From contig JAGPFF010000012.1 of the NCBI GenBank assembly GCA_018056725.1, forward strand, positions 1-57,874: DNA of 57,874 nucleotides, read 5' to 3'. Source of the stretch: Anaerolineaceae bacterium. GTDB lineage: Bacteria > Chloroflexota > Anaerolineae > Anaerolineales > Anaerolineaceae. A program made the translations under genes and the position numbers. The notes under the pieces were generated by a model that made no database searches, was not told the origin of the DNA, and saw only the letters and a program-made list of their open reading frames with translations. Shown here one piece after another: positions 34,601 through 43,810 of this stretch. Every line of letters begins with the position of its first letter. Position 1 is the first letter of the stretch.

Positions 34601-35914
34601 ATGACCCCTTCAAAAAACATTTTCACCCCAACGAAAACTATCCAGGCAGCCGAACGACTTCTTAGTGCTTACCTTAAAAAAACTACCAAACAGTATCTTT
34701 CCATCCAATCCATCGCCATAAAAGCCGTCCCCCCTCCAAAAACCGGTCACACGTATACACTCTATGCTCATGTGCCTTTTTGCGAGAGCCTTTGTCCTTA
34801 TTGCTCGTTCAACCGTTTCGTTTTAAATCGCGACAAAGCGTTGCGGTACTTTCATTCTCTGCGCGAAGAAATGCGGATCGTGGCGGATCTGGGATACCGC
34901 TTCTCCTCCCTCTATCTTGGCGGTGGTACACCAACGATTCTGCCCGAGGAACTGATTGCCACCATTGACCTCGCCCGGGAGTTGTTCGACATTCAGGAAG
35001 TTTCCTGCGAAACCAACCCCAATCACCTCAACCCGGAAATGATTGGATTGCTCGAAAACCGTGTCCAACGGCTTTCGGTTGGCGTTCAGAGTTTTGATGA
35101 TGGTCTATTAAAACAGATGAACCGCTACGAGAAATTCGGTTCCGGTTCGACCATCCTTGAGAATATTCGCGCTGCGGCTCCCCATTTCAAGTCCCTCAAT
35201 GTGGACATGATCTTTAATTTCCCCAGCCAGACCCCCGAGATTCTGCGCCAGGATATTCAGCAGGTGATTGCCTCCGGCGCTCAGCAGGTGACCTTTTACC
35301 CGTTGATGACCTCTCCTTCCGTCAGCCGTTCGATGAAGAACAGCGTTGGTGAGTTGGAAACGGAGCGTGAGGCAGCCTATTACCATATCATCAACGAAGG
35401 TCTGGCAAACGACTTTATTCCGCTTTCTGCATGGACGTATGCCCGCGGAGATTCCAGCCTGATTGACGAATATATTGTGGAAAGCGAAGAATATGTCGCC
35501 GTTGGTTCTGGCTCTTTCTCTTATCTGGATGGCAACCTCTATGCCAGCACTTTCTCCCTGAACGAATACGAACAACGCGTGCAGGCAGGCGAAATGGCTA
35601 TCAGCGGGATGCGGCATTTCACACCTTATCAGCAAATGCGTTACCGCATGATGATGGACATGTTTGGCTTGAAATTTGACCGTAAGGAATTTGAGAAGCG
35701 CTTTGGCGTCCCGGCACACCTTGGATTGGGTCTGGAGATGGCTTTCTTCAACCTGTTGGGAGCCTTTTCAAAGCATGATGCCTCGATTCCTACTCCGGTT
35801 GGTCGTTATCTCTCTCTGGTGATCATGCGCGAATTTTTCACGGGTGTCAACAATGTTCGCGATATTGCCCGTGCCTCCCTCAGCCCTGCGGACCGCGCCG
35901 AGTGTCTGGCTTAG
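34601..35914 (+). CDS. HemN/HemW-like radical SAM protein
   Basis: A 437-residue radical SAM protein. The iron-sulfur motif is CESLCPYC with Cys61, Cys65 and Cys68, followed by the LYLGGGTPT strand that binds SAM, ETNPNHL, and the RLSVGVQSFD motif typical of the coproporphyrinogen III oxidase superfamily. Members are oxygen-independent coproporphyrinogen dehydrogenases, haem chaperones (HemW) or haem-degrading enzymes (HutW-like). The Phe after the last cysteine and the long N-terminal region before Cys61 do not settle which. It stands alone after the dnaK terminator. Confidence 0.9.
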   Translation: MTPSKNIFTPTKTIQAAERLLSAYLKKTTKQYLSIQSIAIKAVPPPKTGHTYTLYAHVPFCESLCPYCSFNRFVLNRDKALRYFHSLREEMRIVADLGYRFSSLYLGGGTPTILPEELIATIDLARELFDIQEVSCETNPNHLNPEMIGLLENRVQRLSVGVQSFDDGLLKQMNRYEKFGSGSTILENIRAAAPHFKSLNVDMIFNFPSQTPEILRQDIQQVIASGAQQVTFYPLMTSPSVSRSMKNSVGELETEREAAYYHIINEGLANDFIPLSAWTYARGDSSLIDEYIVESEEYVAVGSGSFSYLDGNLYASTFSLNEYEQRVQAGEMAISGMRHFTPYQQMRYRMMMDMFGLKFDRKEFEKRFGVPAHLGLGLEMAFFNLLGAFSKHDASIPTPVGRYLSLVIMREFFTGVNNVRDIARASLSPADRAECLA

Positions 35915-36125
35915 GTACTCCCCGCAATACAAGCCCTGTTTGTTCCTGATTCTTCTTCCGCCGCTGCCCGCATCAGAACCCGTTAGCCATGACAGGAAAG
36001 ACCCTCCAGCTTCTGGTCTCACCACACCCTGACCCAGGCGCTTTACATTGGCGTTCTCAGAGTTGTACGGTTATCGCCTCCTTTTTTTACTTCAGGTGGT
36101 GCTGATAAAATGCACCGTACCGGAA

Positions 36126-36134
36126 TGATATAAT
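36126..36134 (+). promoter_or_regulatory. extended -10 promoter, leaderless start of the C39-like gene
   Basis: TGA-TATAAT is a perfect extended -10 element. The ATG at 36141 lies six bases after it, so transcription should start at or beside the start codon. Confidence 0.6.
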
Positions 36135-36140
36135 GCCCTC

Positions 36141-37505
36141 ATGTCTGGAAAAATGAAAAAATACTGGTGGATCATTCCTCTTGTCATCCTCATCCTGGGG
36201 ATCCTGCTCAGTTTCCCACCCATATGGTCACGGGTGACGTATTATTCACGGGAAGCTTATACAGATATTAAATACTGGCTCAAACCACCCAGTGAGGCAG
36301 TGTTTGTCCCTTCCAATAATCCGGAGGAAGATGCCGCCGTGGCAACAGCCGTGGCAGCCACACTAACGGCGTACGCCCCCACCCCTTCAACCAATATTGA
36401 GATTCCACTCACACCCCAGAGCCCTACCCCTGATCCCACCTTCACTCCGACCCCCACCCCCATTCCATTGCCCTCATCCGCTTATTTGTCTGGCGTGATC
36501 GGTGAGCCCCAATTATGGAATAATTGCGGACCGGCGACGCTCTCCATGTATCTTTCCTATTACAAATGGGGGCAGACGCAAAATGAAACCGCCGCCGTGC
36601 TTAAACCAAACTCGCGCGATAAAAATGTCATGCCCTATGAAATGATCGACTTTGTCAATGGATACACGCCTCAACGGGCTCTATGGCGTTATGGAGGAGA
36701 TTTACAGACCCTTAAGTCCTTGATCAGCGCAGGTTTTCCGGTAATGATCGAGACTGGATTCGAACCTGCGAACCTGACCAGTGAAGGCTGGATGGGGCAT
36801 TACCTGTTACTGGTCGGGTATGATGACCAACGCCAGATCTTCACCACCCAGGATTCTTACTTGCTCAGCCATCCGCCAGAGGGGATGGATGCAATTTCAG
36901 ATAATGAATTGCAAGAGTTTCGTGGTTTTGAAGTCAAGTATGGGGAGCTTCAGAAAGTATGGCGTGCGTTTAATTACGTTTTCATTGTGGTGTATCCGCC
37001 CGAAAAAGAAAATGATGTTCTTAACGCGCTTGGACCACTTGCCACAGATGCCACTGCGAATCAGATCGCTTATGACCGCGCCATGCAGGAAGCCACCACC
37101 CTGCCGGAAATCCGAGACCGATTCTTTGCCTGGTTCAATGCCGGCACCAGTATGGTATATATGCAAGATTATGCTACCGCAGCGGTTTCTTATGACACTG
37201 CCTTCAGCCTTTATCCTCAAATTCAGGAATCGCTGCGTCCATATCGCATGCTCTGGTATCAAACAGGTCCTTATTTTGCCTATTATTTCACCGGGCGTTA
37301 TCAGGATGTGATCAATCTGGCAGATCAAACGCTGGAGTATATGGCAGAACCTGTGTTGGAAGAAAGTTATTATTGGCGGGCATTATCCTATTATGCGCTG
37401 GGGGATACCAACCGGGCAATTGAAGATTTACGCGCCAGTGTCAAGGTTCACCCAGGATTCGCGCCTGGGGTTGATATGCTCGAGCAACTTGGCGAGACTC
37501 CCTGA
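36141..37505 (+). CDS. membrane-anchored C39-like cysteine peptidase with TPR-like tail
   Basis: A 454-residue protein. One N-terminal membrane segment (about 9-29) is followed by a Pro/Thr linker (about 79-112). A papain-like C39_2 domain follows with Cys129 in NNCGPATLSMYL, His220 in WMGHYLLLVGYDD and Asp238 in TTQDSYL, the expected triad. The C-terminal 130 residues are helical, with repeats reminiscent of TPR units (AVSYDTAFSLYPQ, ALGDTNRAIEDLRASVKVHP). The protease would face outwards and may trim surface proteins. C39 enzymes are best known for bacteriocin leader cleavage, but no bacteriocin or exporter is adjacent. Confidence 0.88.
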   Translation: MSGKMKKYWWIIPLVILILGILLSFPPIWSRVTYYSREAYTDIKYWLKPPSEAVFVPSNNPEEDAAVATAVAATLTAYAPTPSTNIEIPLTPQSPTPDPTFTPTPTPIPLPSSAYLSGVIGEPQLWNNCGPATLSMYLSYYKWGQTQNETAAVLKPNSRDKNVMPYEMIDFVNGYTPQRALWRYGGDLQTLKSLISAGFPVMIETGFEPANLTSEGWMGHYLLLVGYDDQRQIFTTQDSYLLSHPPEGMDAISDNELQEFRGFEVKYGELQKVWRAFNYVFIVVYPPEKENDVLNALGPLATDATANQIAYDRAMQEATTLPEIRDRFFAWFNAGTSMVYMQDYATAAVSYDTAFSLYPQIQESLRPYRMLWYQTGPYFAYYFTGRYQDVINLADQTLEYMAEPVLEESYYWRALSYYALGDTNRAIEDLRASVKVHPGFAPGVDMLEQLGETP

Positions 37506-37518
37506 AAACCGCTATACT
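37489..37518 (+). promoter_or_regulatory. promoter of the sbcD operon
   Basis: TTGGCG at 37489-37494 and TATACT at 37513-37518 are 18 bp apart. The -35 lies inside the last codons of the preceding gene. GGGAGG follows before the TTG start at 37541. Confidence 0.55.
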
Positions 37519-37540
37519 AATAGGGTAGCGGGAGGTTTTT

Positions 37541-38800
37541 TTGGTTAAAGTTCTACATTTCGCTGACGCCCACATTGATATCGCCACATATGGCAAGCAC
37601 GATCCCGAGACCGGATTGCCCATCCGTGTTTTGGATTTTTTGAAAGCCCTCGACACGATCGTGGATTGTGCTATCGAAGAAAAGGTGGATCTGGTGCTCT
37701 TTGCTGGAGATACCTATAAAGATCGCACCCCCTCCCCCACCTTTCAACGAGAATGGGGGCGGCGTATGATCCGCCTGCCCATGGCAGGCATTCCGCTGTT
37801 GATGCTCGTGGGCAATCACGACCTAAGCCCTGCCAGCGGAAGGGCGCATACGCTTCAGGAATTTGACACACTGCAAGTGCCTAAAGTTCGCGTATTGCAG
37901 AAGCCCGAACTGCTCCGACCTGCCGATCTGTGGGGGCTACCATTGCAGGTGCTGGCGCTTCCCTGGGTGTTCCGCTCCACCCTGATGGCTGCCTTGCAAC
38001 TTTCAGCTGGAGACGGGGACGTGGTCAACGAGGAGCTGGAGAAACGCATCGCCACCATCCTTGAAGCCCGCATGCAGGAGCTCGATCCTGCTTTGCCGAC
38101 CATTCTCACTGCTCATGCCTCTGTTCAGGGCGCGGTGTATGGCAACGAACGTACCGTGATGCTCGGCAAGGATGTCGTCCTGCCAGGTTCCCTGGTCAAA
38201 GATCCACGTCTGGATTATGTCGCCCTTGGGCACATTCATAAATTTCAGAATCTTAATCCCGGCAGTCATCCCCCTGTGATCTACCCCGGCTCAATTGAGC
38301 GTGTGGATTTTGGGGAAGCCGCAGATGAGAAAGGCTTTGTTCTGGCTGAAGTGGAAAAAGGGGAAACCAGCTATCGTTTTATTCCCCTCAAAGGGCGCGC
38401 TTTTTATGATAAAACCGTGAAACTACATGAGCGGGAGGGTCTGATGGACAAACTTTTCGCTGCCTTACCCCCTGTATCCCGCATTCCAGAATCCATTATC
38501 CGATTGATTATTGAATATCCGCGTGAGCTGGATGTTTTTATTGATGAAACCGCTTTGCGGGATTACTGTTCCCCTGCCCTTGAATTTCACCTCATTCGCC
38601 GTCCGCAGGAAGAATCGCGTCTGCGGTTGCCGCCTGATCAATCCATCGCCAGTCTCAGCCCGCTTGAACTTCTCTCTCTTTACTGGAGTTCGATCAGCAC
38701 ACAGCCAAAACAAACTGAAAAACTCCAATCTCTGGCGCAGTCTATCATTCAAGCTGTATCCAGTGAAGAAAACCTGCCTGGCAGTGAAGGGGAAGAGTAA
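37541..38800 (+). CDS. sbcD: DNA double-strand break nuclease subunit SbcD (Mre11)
   Basis: A 419-residue metallophosphoesterase of the Mre11/SbcD family, the nuclease partner of SbcC. All manganese-ligand motifs are seen in order: FADAHID, FAGDTYKD, VGNHDLS, TAHASVQG and ALGHIHK. The capping domain and a C-terminal SbcC-binding region follow. The start is TTG at 37541, placed by GGGAGG five bases upstream and by the conserved VKVLHFADAH start. Its stop overlaps the next start (TAATG). The intact sbcC lies one gene downstream. Confidence 0.95.
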   Translation: MVKVLHFADAHIDIATYGKHDPETGLPIRVLDFLKALDTIVDCAIEEKVDLVLFAGDTYKDRTPSPTFQREWGRRMIRLPMAGIPLLMLVGNHDLSPASGRAHTLQEFDTLQVPKVRVLQKPELLRPADLWGLPLQVLALPWVFRSTLMAALQLSAGDGDVVNEELEKRIATILEARMQELDPALPTILTAHASVQGAVYGNERTVMLGKDVVLPGSLVKDPRLDYVALGHIHKFQNLNPGSHPPVIYPGSIERVDFGEAADEKGFVLAEVEKGETSYRFIPLKGRAFYDKTVKLHEREGLMDKLFAALPPVSRIPESIIRLIIEYPRELDVFIDETALRDYCSPALEFHLIRRPQEESRLRLPPDQSIASLSPLELLSLYWSSISTQPKQTEKLQSLAQSIIQAVSSEENLPGSEGEE

Positions 38801-40137
38801 TGTCAAGTACAGTAATTGAGATTTTGGTCATCTTTGTTCTGATCCTGCTAAACGGCTTCTTCTCGATGTCAGAGATCGCAATCGTTTCGGCACGCAAAGT
38901 GCGTCTTGAACAACGAGCCGAAGAAGGCGATTCAGGTGCCCGAAATGCTCTGCTGCTGGCAGGGTCTACCAGCAAATTCCTTTCCGCCGTTCAAATTGGC
39001 ATTACGCTGGTCGCCATGCTCACCGGTGCTTTCGGCGGCGCCACACTGGCAGAGCGATTGGCGACCGAGCTGGCTAAGGTGCCCTGGATCAGCTCCGCAG
39101 CACCCACCCTGTCATTGATCATTGTTGTTTTAGTGACTACCTATTTCTCTCTTGTCATTGGAGAACTCATCCCCAAGAGAATCGCTCTTAATAACCCGGA
39201 AAAGATTGCTGCCAATGTTGCCGGAATTATGCGCTTCATCTCCAAAATCACCGCCCCGTTGATCAGTCTGCTTTCCGCTTCTACGGAACTAGGCGTCCGT
39301 CTGCTGGGGATCAAACCCTCCGGCGAACCTCCCATCACCGAAGAAGAGATAAAAGTGCTCATTGATCAGGGAACGCAGGTGGGGGTCTTCGCTGAAACCG
39401 AGCAGGATATGGTGGAAGGTGTGTTCAGGTTGAATGAACGCTCAATCAACGCCATTATGACCCCTCGCACCGAGATTGTCTGGCTGGACGTGGACGACAG
39501 TATTGACGAAATGATCAAGACAATCCTCGCCAGCCCCTACTCAAGGTTTCCCATTGCCCGTGGTTCGTTGGACAATGTGCTGGGAATTCTGAAAGCCAAA
39601 ACCCTGCTCGAAAAAGTTCTTGCCAACGAACCCTTTAATATTCTTGATCTGCTTGAAAAGCCTCTCTTTATTCCTGAAAACACACCTGCTGTTCGTGTTT
39701 TGGAAATGGAAAAAGAAATGGGCGTTCATGAAGCTTTGATTATTGATGAATATGGCGGCGTGCTTGGTTTTGTTACCTTATTCGATGTGCTTGAAGCCAT
39801 CATTGGGGAATTGCCCCGAACTGACGAGTCATCAGAGCCTGAAATCTTCCAACGAGAGGATGGTTCCTACCTTCTGGATGGTTTGCTACCGATTGATGAG
39901 TTTAAGGACCTCTTTGATCTCGACCACCTGCCGGAAGAGGACAAAGTGGGTTACCAGACGGTGGGAGGCTTTGTGATGAATCAGTTGGGTTCCATCCCGG
40001 TTGCCGGTCAATCCTTCACCTGCGGAGATCTGGAAATTGAGGTGCTGGATATGGATGGGAACCGGGTGGATAAAGTGCTCGTTAACCGGGTGCACCCCCC
40101 CACGTTGTCCGATGAAGAAGAGTCGGAGCTGGAATGA
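38800..40137 (+). CDS. CNNM/CorC-family membrane protein (DUF21-CBS-CorC)
   Basis: A 445-residue protein of the hemolysin-C/CNNM family. A DUF21 membrane domain with four segments covers about 1-190, then two CBS domains (MTPRTEIVWLDVDD begins the first; EALIIDEYGGVLGFVTLFDVLEAIIGE closes the second), then a CorC/HlyC domain at about 350-440. Homologues export magnesium or cobalt or protect against metal stress. It lies exactly between sbcD and sbcC, overlapping both by 1-4 bp, so it must be translated from the same mRNA. That setting is unusual for this family. Confidence 0.94.
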   Translation: MSSTVIEILVIFVLILLNGFFSMSEIAIVSARKVRLEQRAEEGDSGARNALLLAGSTSKFLSAVQIGITLVAMLTGAFGGATLAERLATELAKVPWISSAAPTLSLIIVVLVTTYFSLVIGELIPKRIALNNPEKIAANVAGIMRFISKITAPLISLLSASTELGVRLLGIKPSGEPPITEEEIKVLIDQGTQVGVFAETEQDMVEGVFRLNERSINAIMTPRTEIVWLDVDDSIDEMIKTILASPYSRFPIARGSLDNVLGILKAKTLLEKVLANEPFNILDLLEKPLFIPENTPAVRVLEMEKEMGVHEALIIDEYGGVLGFVTLFDVLEAIIGELPRTDESSEPEIFQREDGSYLLDGLLPIDEFKDLFDLDHLPEEDKVGYQTVGGFVMNQLGSIPVAGQSFTCGDLEIEVLDMDGNRVDKVLVNRVHPPTLSDEEESELE

Positions 40138-42698
40138 TTTTAAATCGCCTGCAAATCAGCGGTTTTCTTTCGTACACCGATCCGGTTGAGATAAATTTCA
40201 GCGATTTCAACCTGGCATGTATCTCAGGCGCCAACGGGGCTGGTAAATCCTCCTTATTGGAGGCAATCACCTGGGTTTTGTTTGGTGAAGCCCGTCGCCG
40301 CGATGATGCGGTCATCAATACACATTCAAAAGCCGCGGAAGTCACACTTGATTTTGGTTATGAGGGGGCGATTTATCAGGTTCACCGCAGCAAAGCGCGC
40401 GATAAATCCACCCTCCTCGAGCTACGCCTGCAAAACCCTGAAGGCGGCTGGCTGATTCTCACTGAACCCACGCTGCGTGCCACCGAGGACCTCATCCGGC
40501 GTACCCTGCACCTCGATTATGAAACCTTCACCAATGCCTCCTTCTTCCTCCAGGGAAAAGCTGACCAATTCGCACAGCAACGCCCCGGTGATCGTAAGCG
40601 CATCCTCAGCGCCATACTGGGGCTGGATATCTGGGAGAGTTACCGGGAAGAAGCCGCCCGGCGTCGCAAGAATCATGAAACTGAATTGAAAGTGGTTGAA
40701 AATCTTCTGGCAGACATAGAATACGAACTCCAGCAGGAAGGGGAGCGAAAAGACCTGCTCAGACAGCGCGAAAAAGAGGTGGAACAGAAAAAGAACCTGT
40801 TCGACGCTCGCAAAACGTTGCTTGATCAACAGCGTTTGATCTATGAAAGGGTGGAAAGTGACCACCGACAATTGGAAAAACAACGGGTAGAGTTAAGGCG
40901 GGTGGAAGAAGAGCACACGCAAATTCAAGAAAATCTACAACAGCGCCGCGAAGAAGTGGCAAATTATCGTCAGATTTTGGCGGCGGAAGTGGAAGTAAAC
41001 CGTGAGGTTGCCGCCTGGGGGAATGCCCGCCAGGCACTCTCAGAATGGGAGCGGATCGCCGCCAACTTTCACCAGTTTGAATCACAACGACAGGCACCCG
41101 CATTGATCATTGAGGGGGAACGCGCACGGCTTCAAACGGAACTGAACACTTTACGGCAGCAAGAAAATGAAATGCAAGCTCTGATCGAATCACTCCCTGC
41201 GCTTGAGAAACAAGTGGAGGAATATAGGACCGCGGTAAACACGGACAGCGAAAAATTAGCCACCCGTCCGCAACTGGAAACCGAATTGCGCCGGCTGGTG
41301 GAAGAAAAAGGTCGTTTGCAGGCGGAAAACCTTCAACTAAAAGCGGAGATGGAGGAGATCAAGACCCGCATGTCCAGCCTGGAGGTCATTACAGGCGCCA
41401 CCTGCCCCACATGTGAAAAACCGCTCAGTGCGGAGGAACGGCAGCGTTTACTGGAGGATCTGCAAAATAGAGGTACAGAAAAAGGGAATGCTTACCGTCA
41501 GAACCAGAAGATGATGACCGAAAGTGAAACGCATTATCGCGAGCTGGAAACAGAATTGTTGAATCTGCAGCGAGTGGAAGCCGATCTGAAACTGAACCAG
41601 CATCTTCTGGATTCAAAAAGTGAAGAATTAAGGCTGCTCAAAATGAACCTTACAGACTGGCAGGAAAAGAAAGCCCCTCGGATTGGGGAGCTGGAGGAAA
41701 TCCTGCTCAGTGGGAATTTCGCACTTGAGGCAAGACAGGAATTGGCTGCGCTGGACGGGCATCTAAAAGAACTCGGCTATGACCCCACGGCACACGAACA
41801 GGCTCGCCGGGCTGAACAGGAAGGGCGCGAAAGCCAGGAAAAATTGCGCCAGATCGATAATGCACGCTCCGCGCTTGCACCGCTGGAGCGCGAAATCGCA
41901 AGTCTCGAATCCTCCGCGGCAAGAGTGGAGAGCCATCTTTCTAAGTTAAGCACCGAGCTTAAGGAGGCTGAAGAGAAATTTCAGCTTGAAATCGCCAATT
42001 TGCCACAGATCGAACAACTTGAGGCTGAGTATTACGCGGCTCAAGAACAATGGAAACAGGCGCTCAATGAACTCGGCTACGCCCGCAATCAGGTGGAAGT
42101 CCTCGCCCATCAGCGGGACCAAAAAGCGCTGCGCATGGAAGAGAAAGAATCTCTGATTGAGAAAATCGCCGACCTGAAAATATTGGAACGCGCCTTTAGC
42201 AAAGAAGGCATCCCTGCCCAACTAATTGAACAGGCTTTACCGGATATTGAAGCCCATGCGAATGAGATCCTTGACCGTCTCAGCGCCGGTGGGATGGCGC
42301 TCACCTTTGAGACTCAACGAGATTTCAAAGACAAGAAACGTGAGGGACGTCGTGAAACCCTGGATATTCTCATTCGTGATGCCTCCGGTGAGCGTCCGTA
42401 TGAAATGTTTTCGGGAGGCGAAGCCTTTCGCATCAACTTTGCCCTTCGCCTGGCACTGAGCCGGGTGTTGGCACATCGTGCGGGCGCGCGCCTGCAAACA
42501 CTGGTGATCGATGAAGGTTTTGGCAGCCAGGATGCCGATGGTCGCCAACGCCTGGTTGAAGCCATCAATCTGGTGAGTAATGAATTTGAGAAAATTCTGG
42601 TCATTACCCACCTCGAGGAATTGAAAGACGCCTTCCCGGCGCGCATTGAAGTGACCAAAACTCCGCTTGGATCTCAGGTTCAGGTGGTGGTGGCATGA
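40134..42698 (+). CDS. sbcC: DNA repair ATPase SbcC (Rad50)
   Basis: An 854-residue SMC-type ATPase, partner of SbcD in resecting and processing DNA ends and hairpins. Walker A GANGAGKSS is near residue 34, followed by a long coiled coil, the zinc hook C424-P-T-C427, the returning coil, the signature FSGGEAFRINFALRLALS near residue 759 and Walker B LVIDEGFG. It is shorter than the E. coli protein (about 1,050), mainly in the coiled coil. It overlaps the CNNM gene before it and the glycosyltransferase after it by 4 bp each. Confidence 0.96.
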   Translation: MILNRLQISGFLSYTDPVEINFSDFNLACISGANGAGKSSLLEAITWVLFGEARRRDDAVINTHSKAAEVTLDFGYEGAIYQVHRSKARDKSTLLELRLQNPEGGWLILTEPTLRATEDLIRRTLHLDYETFTNASFFLQGKADQFAQQRPGDRKRILSAILGLDIWESYREEAARRRKNHETELKVVENLLADIEYELQQEGERKDLLRQREKEVEQKKNLFDARKTLLDQQRLIYERVESDHRQLEKQRVELRRVEEEHTQIQENLQQRREEVANYRQILAAEVEVNREVAAWGNARQALSEWERIAANFHQFESQRQAPALIIEGERARLQTELNTLRQQENEMQALIESLPALEKQVEEYRTAVNTDSEKLATRPQLETELRRLVEEKGRLQAENLQLKAEMEEIKTRMSSLEVITGATCPTCEKPLSAEERQRLLEDLQNRGTEKGNAYRQNQKMMTESETHYRELETELLNLQRVEADLKLNQHLLDSKSEELRLLKMNLTDWQEKKAPRIGELEEILLSGNFALEARQELAALDGHLKELGYDPTAHEQARRAEQEGRESQEKLRQIDNARSALAPLEREIASLESSAARVESHLSKLSTELKEAEEKFQLEIANLPQIEQLEAEYYAAQEQWKQALNELGYARNQVEVLAHQRDQKALRMEEKESLIEKIADLKILERAFSKEGIPAQLIEQALPDIEAHANEILDRLSAGGMALTFETQRDFKDKKREGRRETLDILIRDASGERPYEMFSGGEAFRINFALRLALSRVLAHRAGARLQTLVIDEGFGSQDADGRQRLVEAINLVSNEFEKILVITHLEELKDAFPARIEVTKTPLGSQVQVVVA

Positions 42699-43810
42699 AT
42701 ATGATCCACACCAGGGTGGGGCTGCAGCAACGCATTCTCCCCGAGTACCGTGTGGAGTTTTTTGACCGCCTGGCAACCGTCTGCCTGCAAGGGCTAAGCA
42801 TCTTTGCTGGAAATCCGCGTTTGCAGGAAGCAGTGGAAACCGCGCCAAAGCCTGCCATCGCCCATTACCATCCAGCCCGCAATCTACATTTTTTAAGTGG
42901 GAAATTTTACGTTTACTGGCAGGCAGGAATTTTGTCCTGGCTGTATCGATGGCAACCGCAAGTATTGATCATGGAAATCAATCCACGCAACCTTTCCAAT
43001 CCCACTGCCGTCCGCTGGATGCACCTGCGAGGTCGCCCGGTAATTGGTTGGGGGCTTGGTATTCCCATCCGCAACCCAATCGCCAACCGCTTGCAGCGCA
43101 ACCTGCTCCACCACATGGATGCCGTGATTGCTTACTCCAACATCGGGGCTGAGCAGTACATCCAGGCGGGCATGGATCCAGCCCGCGTGTTTGTGGCTGC
43201 CAACGCGGTCACACCCCGTCCTTCCGTACCAGCCATTGAACGTCCTCCTTTTGTTGGTGGTCAACCTCCGCAGATCTTATTTGTCGGTCGGCTTCAGGAG
43301 CGCAAACGGCTGGATGTTCTGCTTTACGCTCTGGCTGCCCTGCCGATGGAACGAAAACCACATCTGACAATCGTCGGGGATGGACCCGACCGCTCTCGAT
43401 TGGAGAAGCTTTCCTGGGAAGTTTATCCGCACACGACCTTTGTCGGCGCCAGGCACGGAGCAGAGTTGGAACCTTACTATGCTGCTGCGGATCTTTTCAT
43501 CCTTCCTGGAACAGGAGGTCTGGCGATCCAGCAAGCCATGGCGCACGGTCTGCCGGTCATTGTGGGTATGGCGGATGGAACGCAGGGAGAACTGGTGAGA
43601 CCTGAAAACGGTTGGATCCTGCAGGATGATTCGGTACAGACTTTAACCCGCACACTGCAGGAGGCACTGGCTGACCTGCCTGGCTTGCGGCGCAAAGGGC
43701 TGGCTTCTTATCGCATCGTGGCGGATGAGGTTAACATCGAAGCCATGGTCGAAACGTTTACCCGAGCGGTGGAATCCGTACTTACCAGCCGCACCATGAG
43801 GAAGAGATGA
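42695..43810 (+). CDS. glycosyltransferase, GT4 family
   Basis: A 371-residue GT-B fold glycosyltransferase. The C-terminal sugar-nucleotide domain shows ILFVGRLQERKRLDVLLYA, LTIVGDGPDRSRLEKL and the PGTGGLAIQQAMAHGLPVI motif that binds the donor nucleotide. The N-terminal acceptor domain begins with IHTRVGLQQRILPEYRVEFF. The acceptor is not known. It overlaps sbcC by 4 bp (ATGA) and the next glycosyltransferase by 4 bp, which makes the five genes from sbcD one translationally coupled set. Confidence 0.92.
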   Translation: MNMIHTRVGLQQRILPEYRVEFFDRLATVCLQGLSIFAGNPRLQEAVETAPKPAIAHYHPARNLHFLSGKFYVYWQAGILSWLYRWQPQVLIMEINPRNLSNPTAVRWMHLRGRPVIGWGLGIPIRNPIANRLQRNLLHHMDAVIAYSNIGAEQYIQAGMDPARVFVAANAVTPRPSVPAIERPPFVGGQPPQILFVGRLQERKRLDVLLYALAALPMERKPHLTIVGDGPDRSRLEKLSWEVYPHTTFVGARHGAELEPYYAAADLFILPGTGGLAIQQAMAHGLPVIVGMADGTQGELVRPENGWILQDDSVQTLTRTLQEALADLPGLRRKGLASYRIVADEVNIEAMVETFTRAVESVLTSRTMRKR

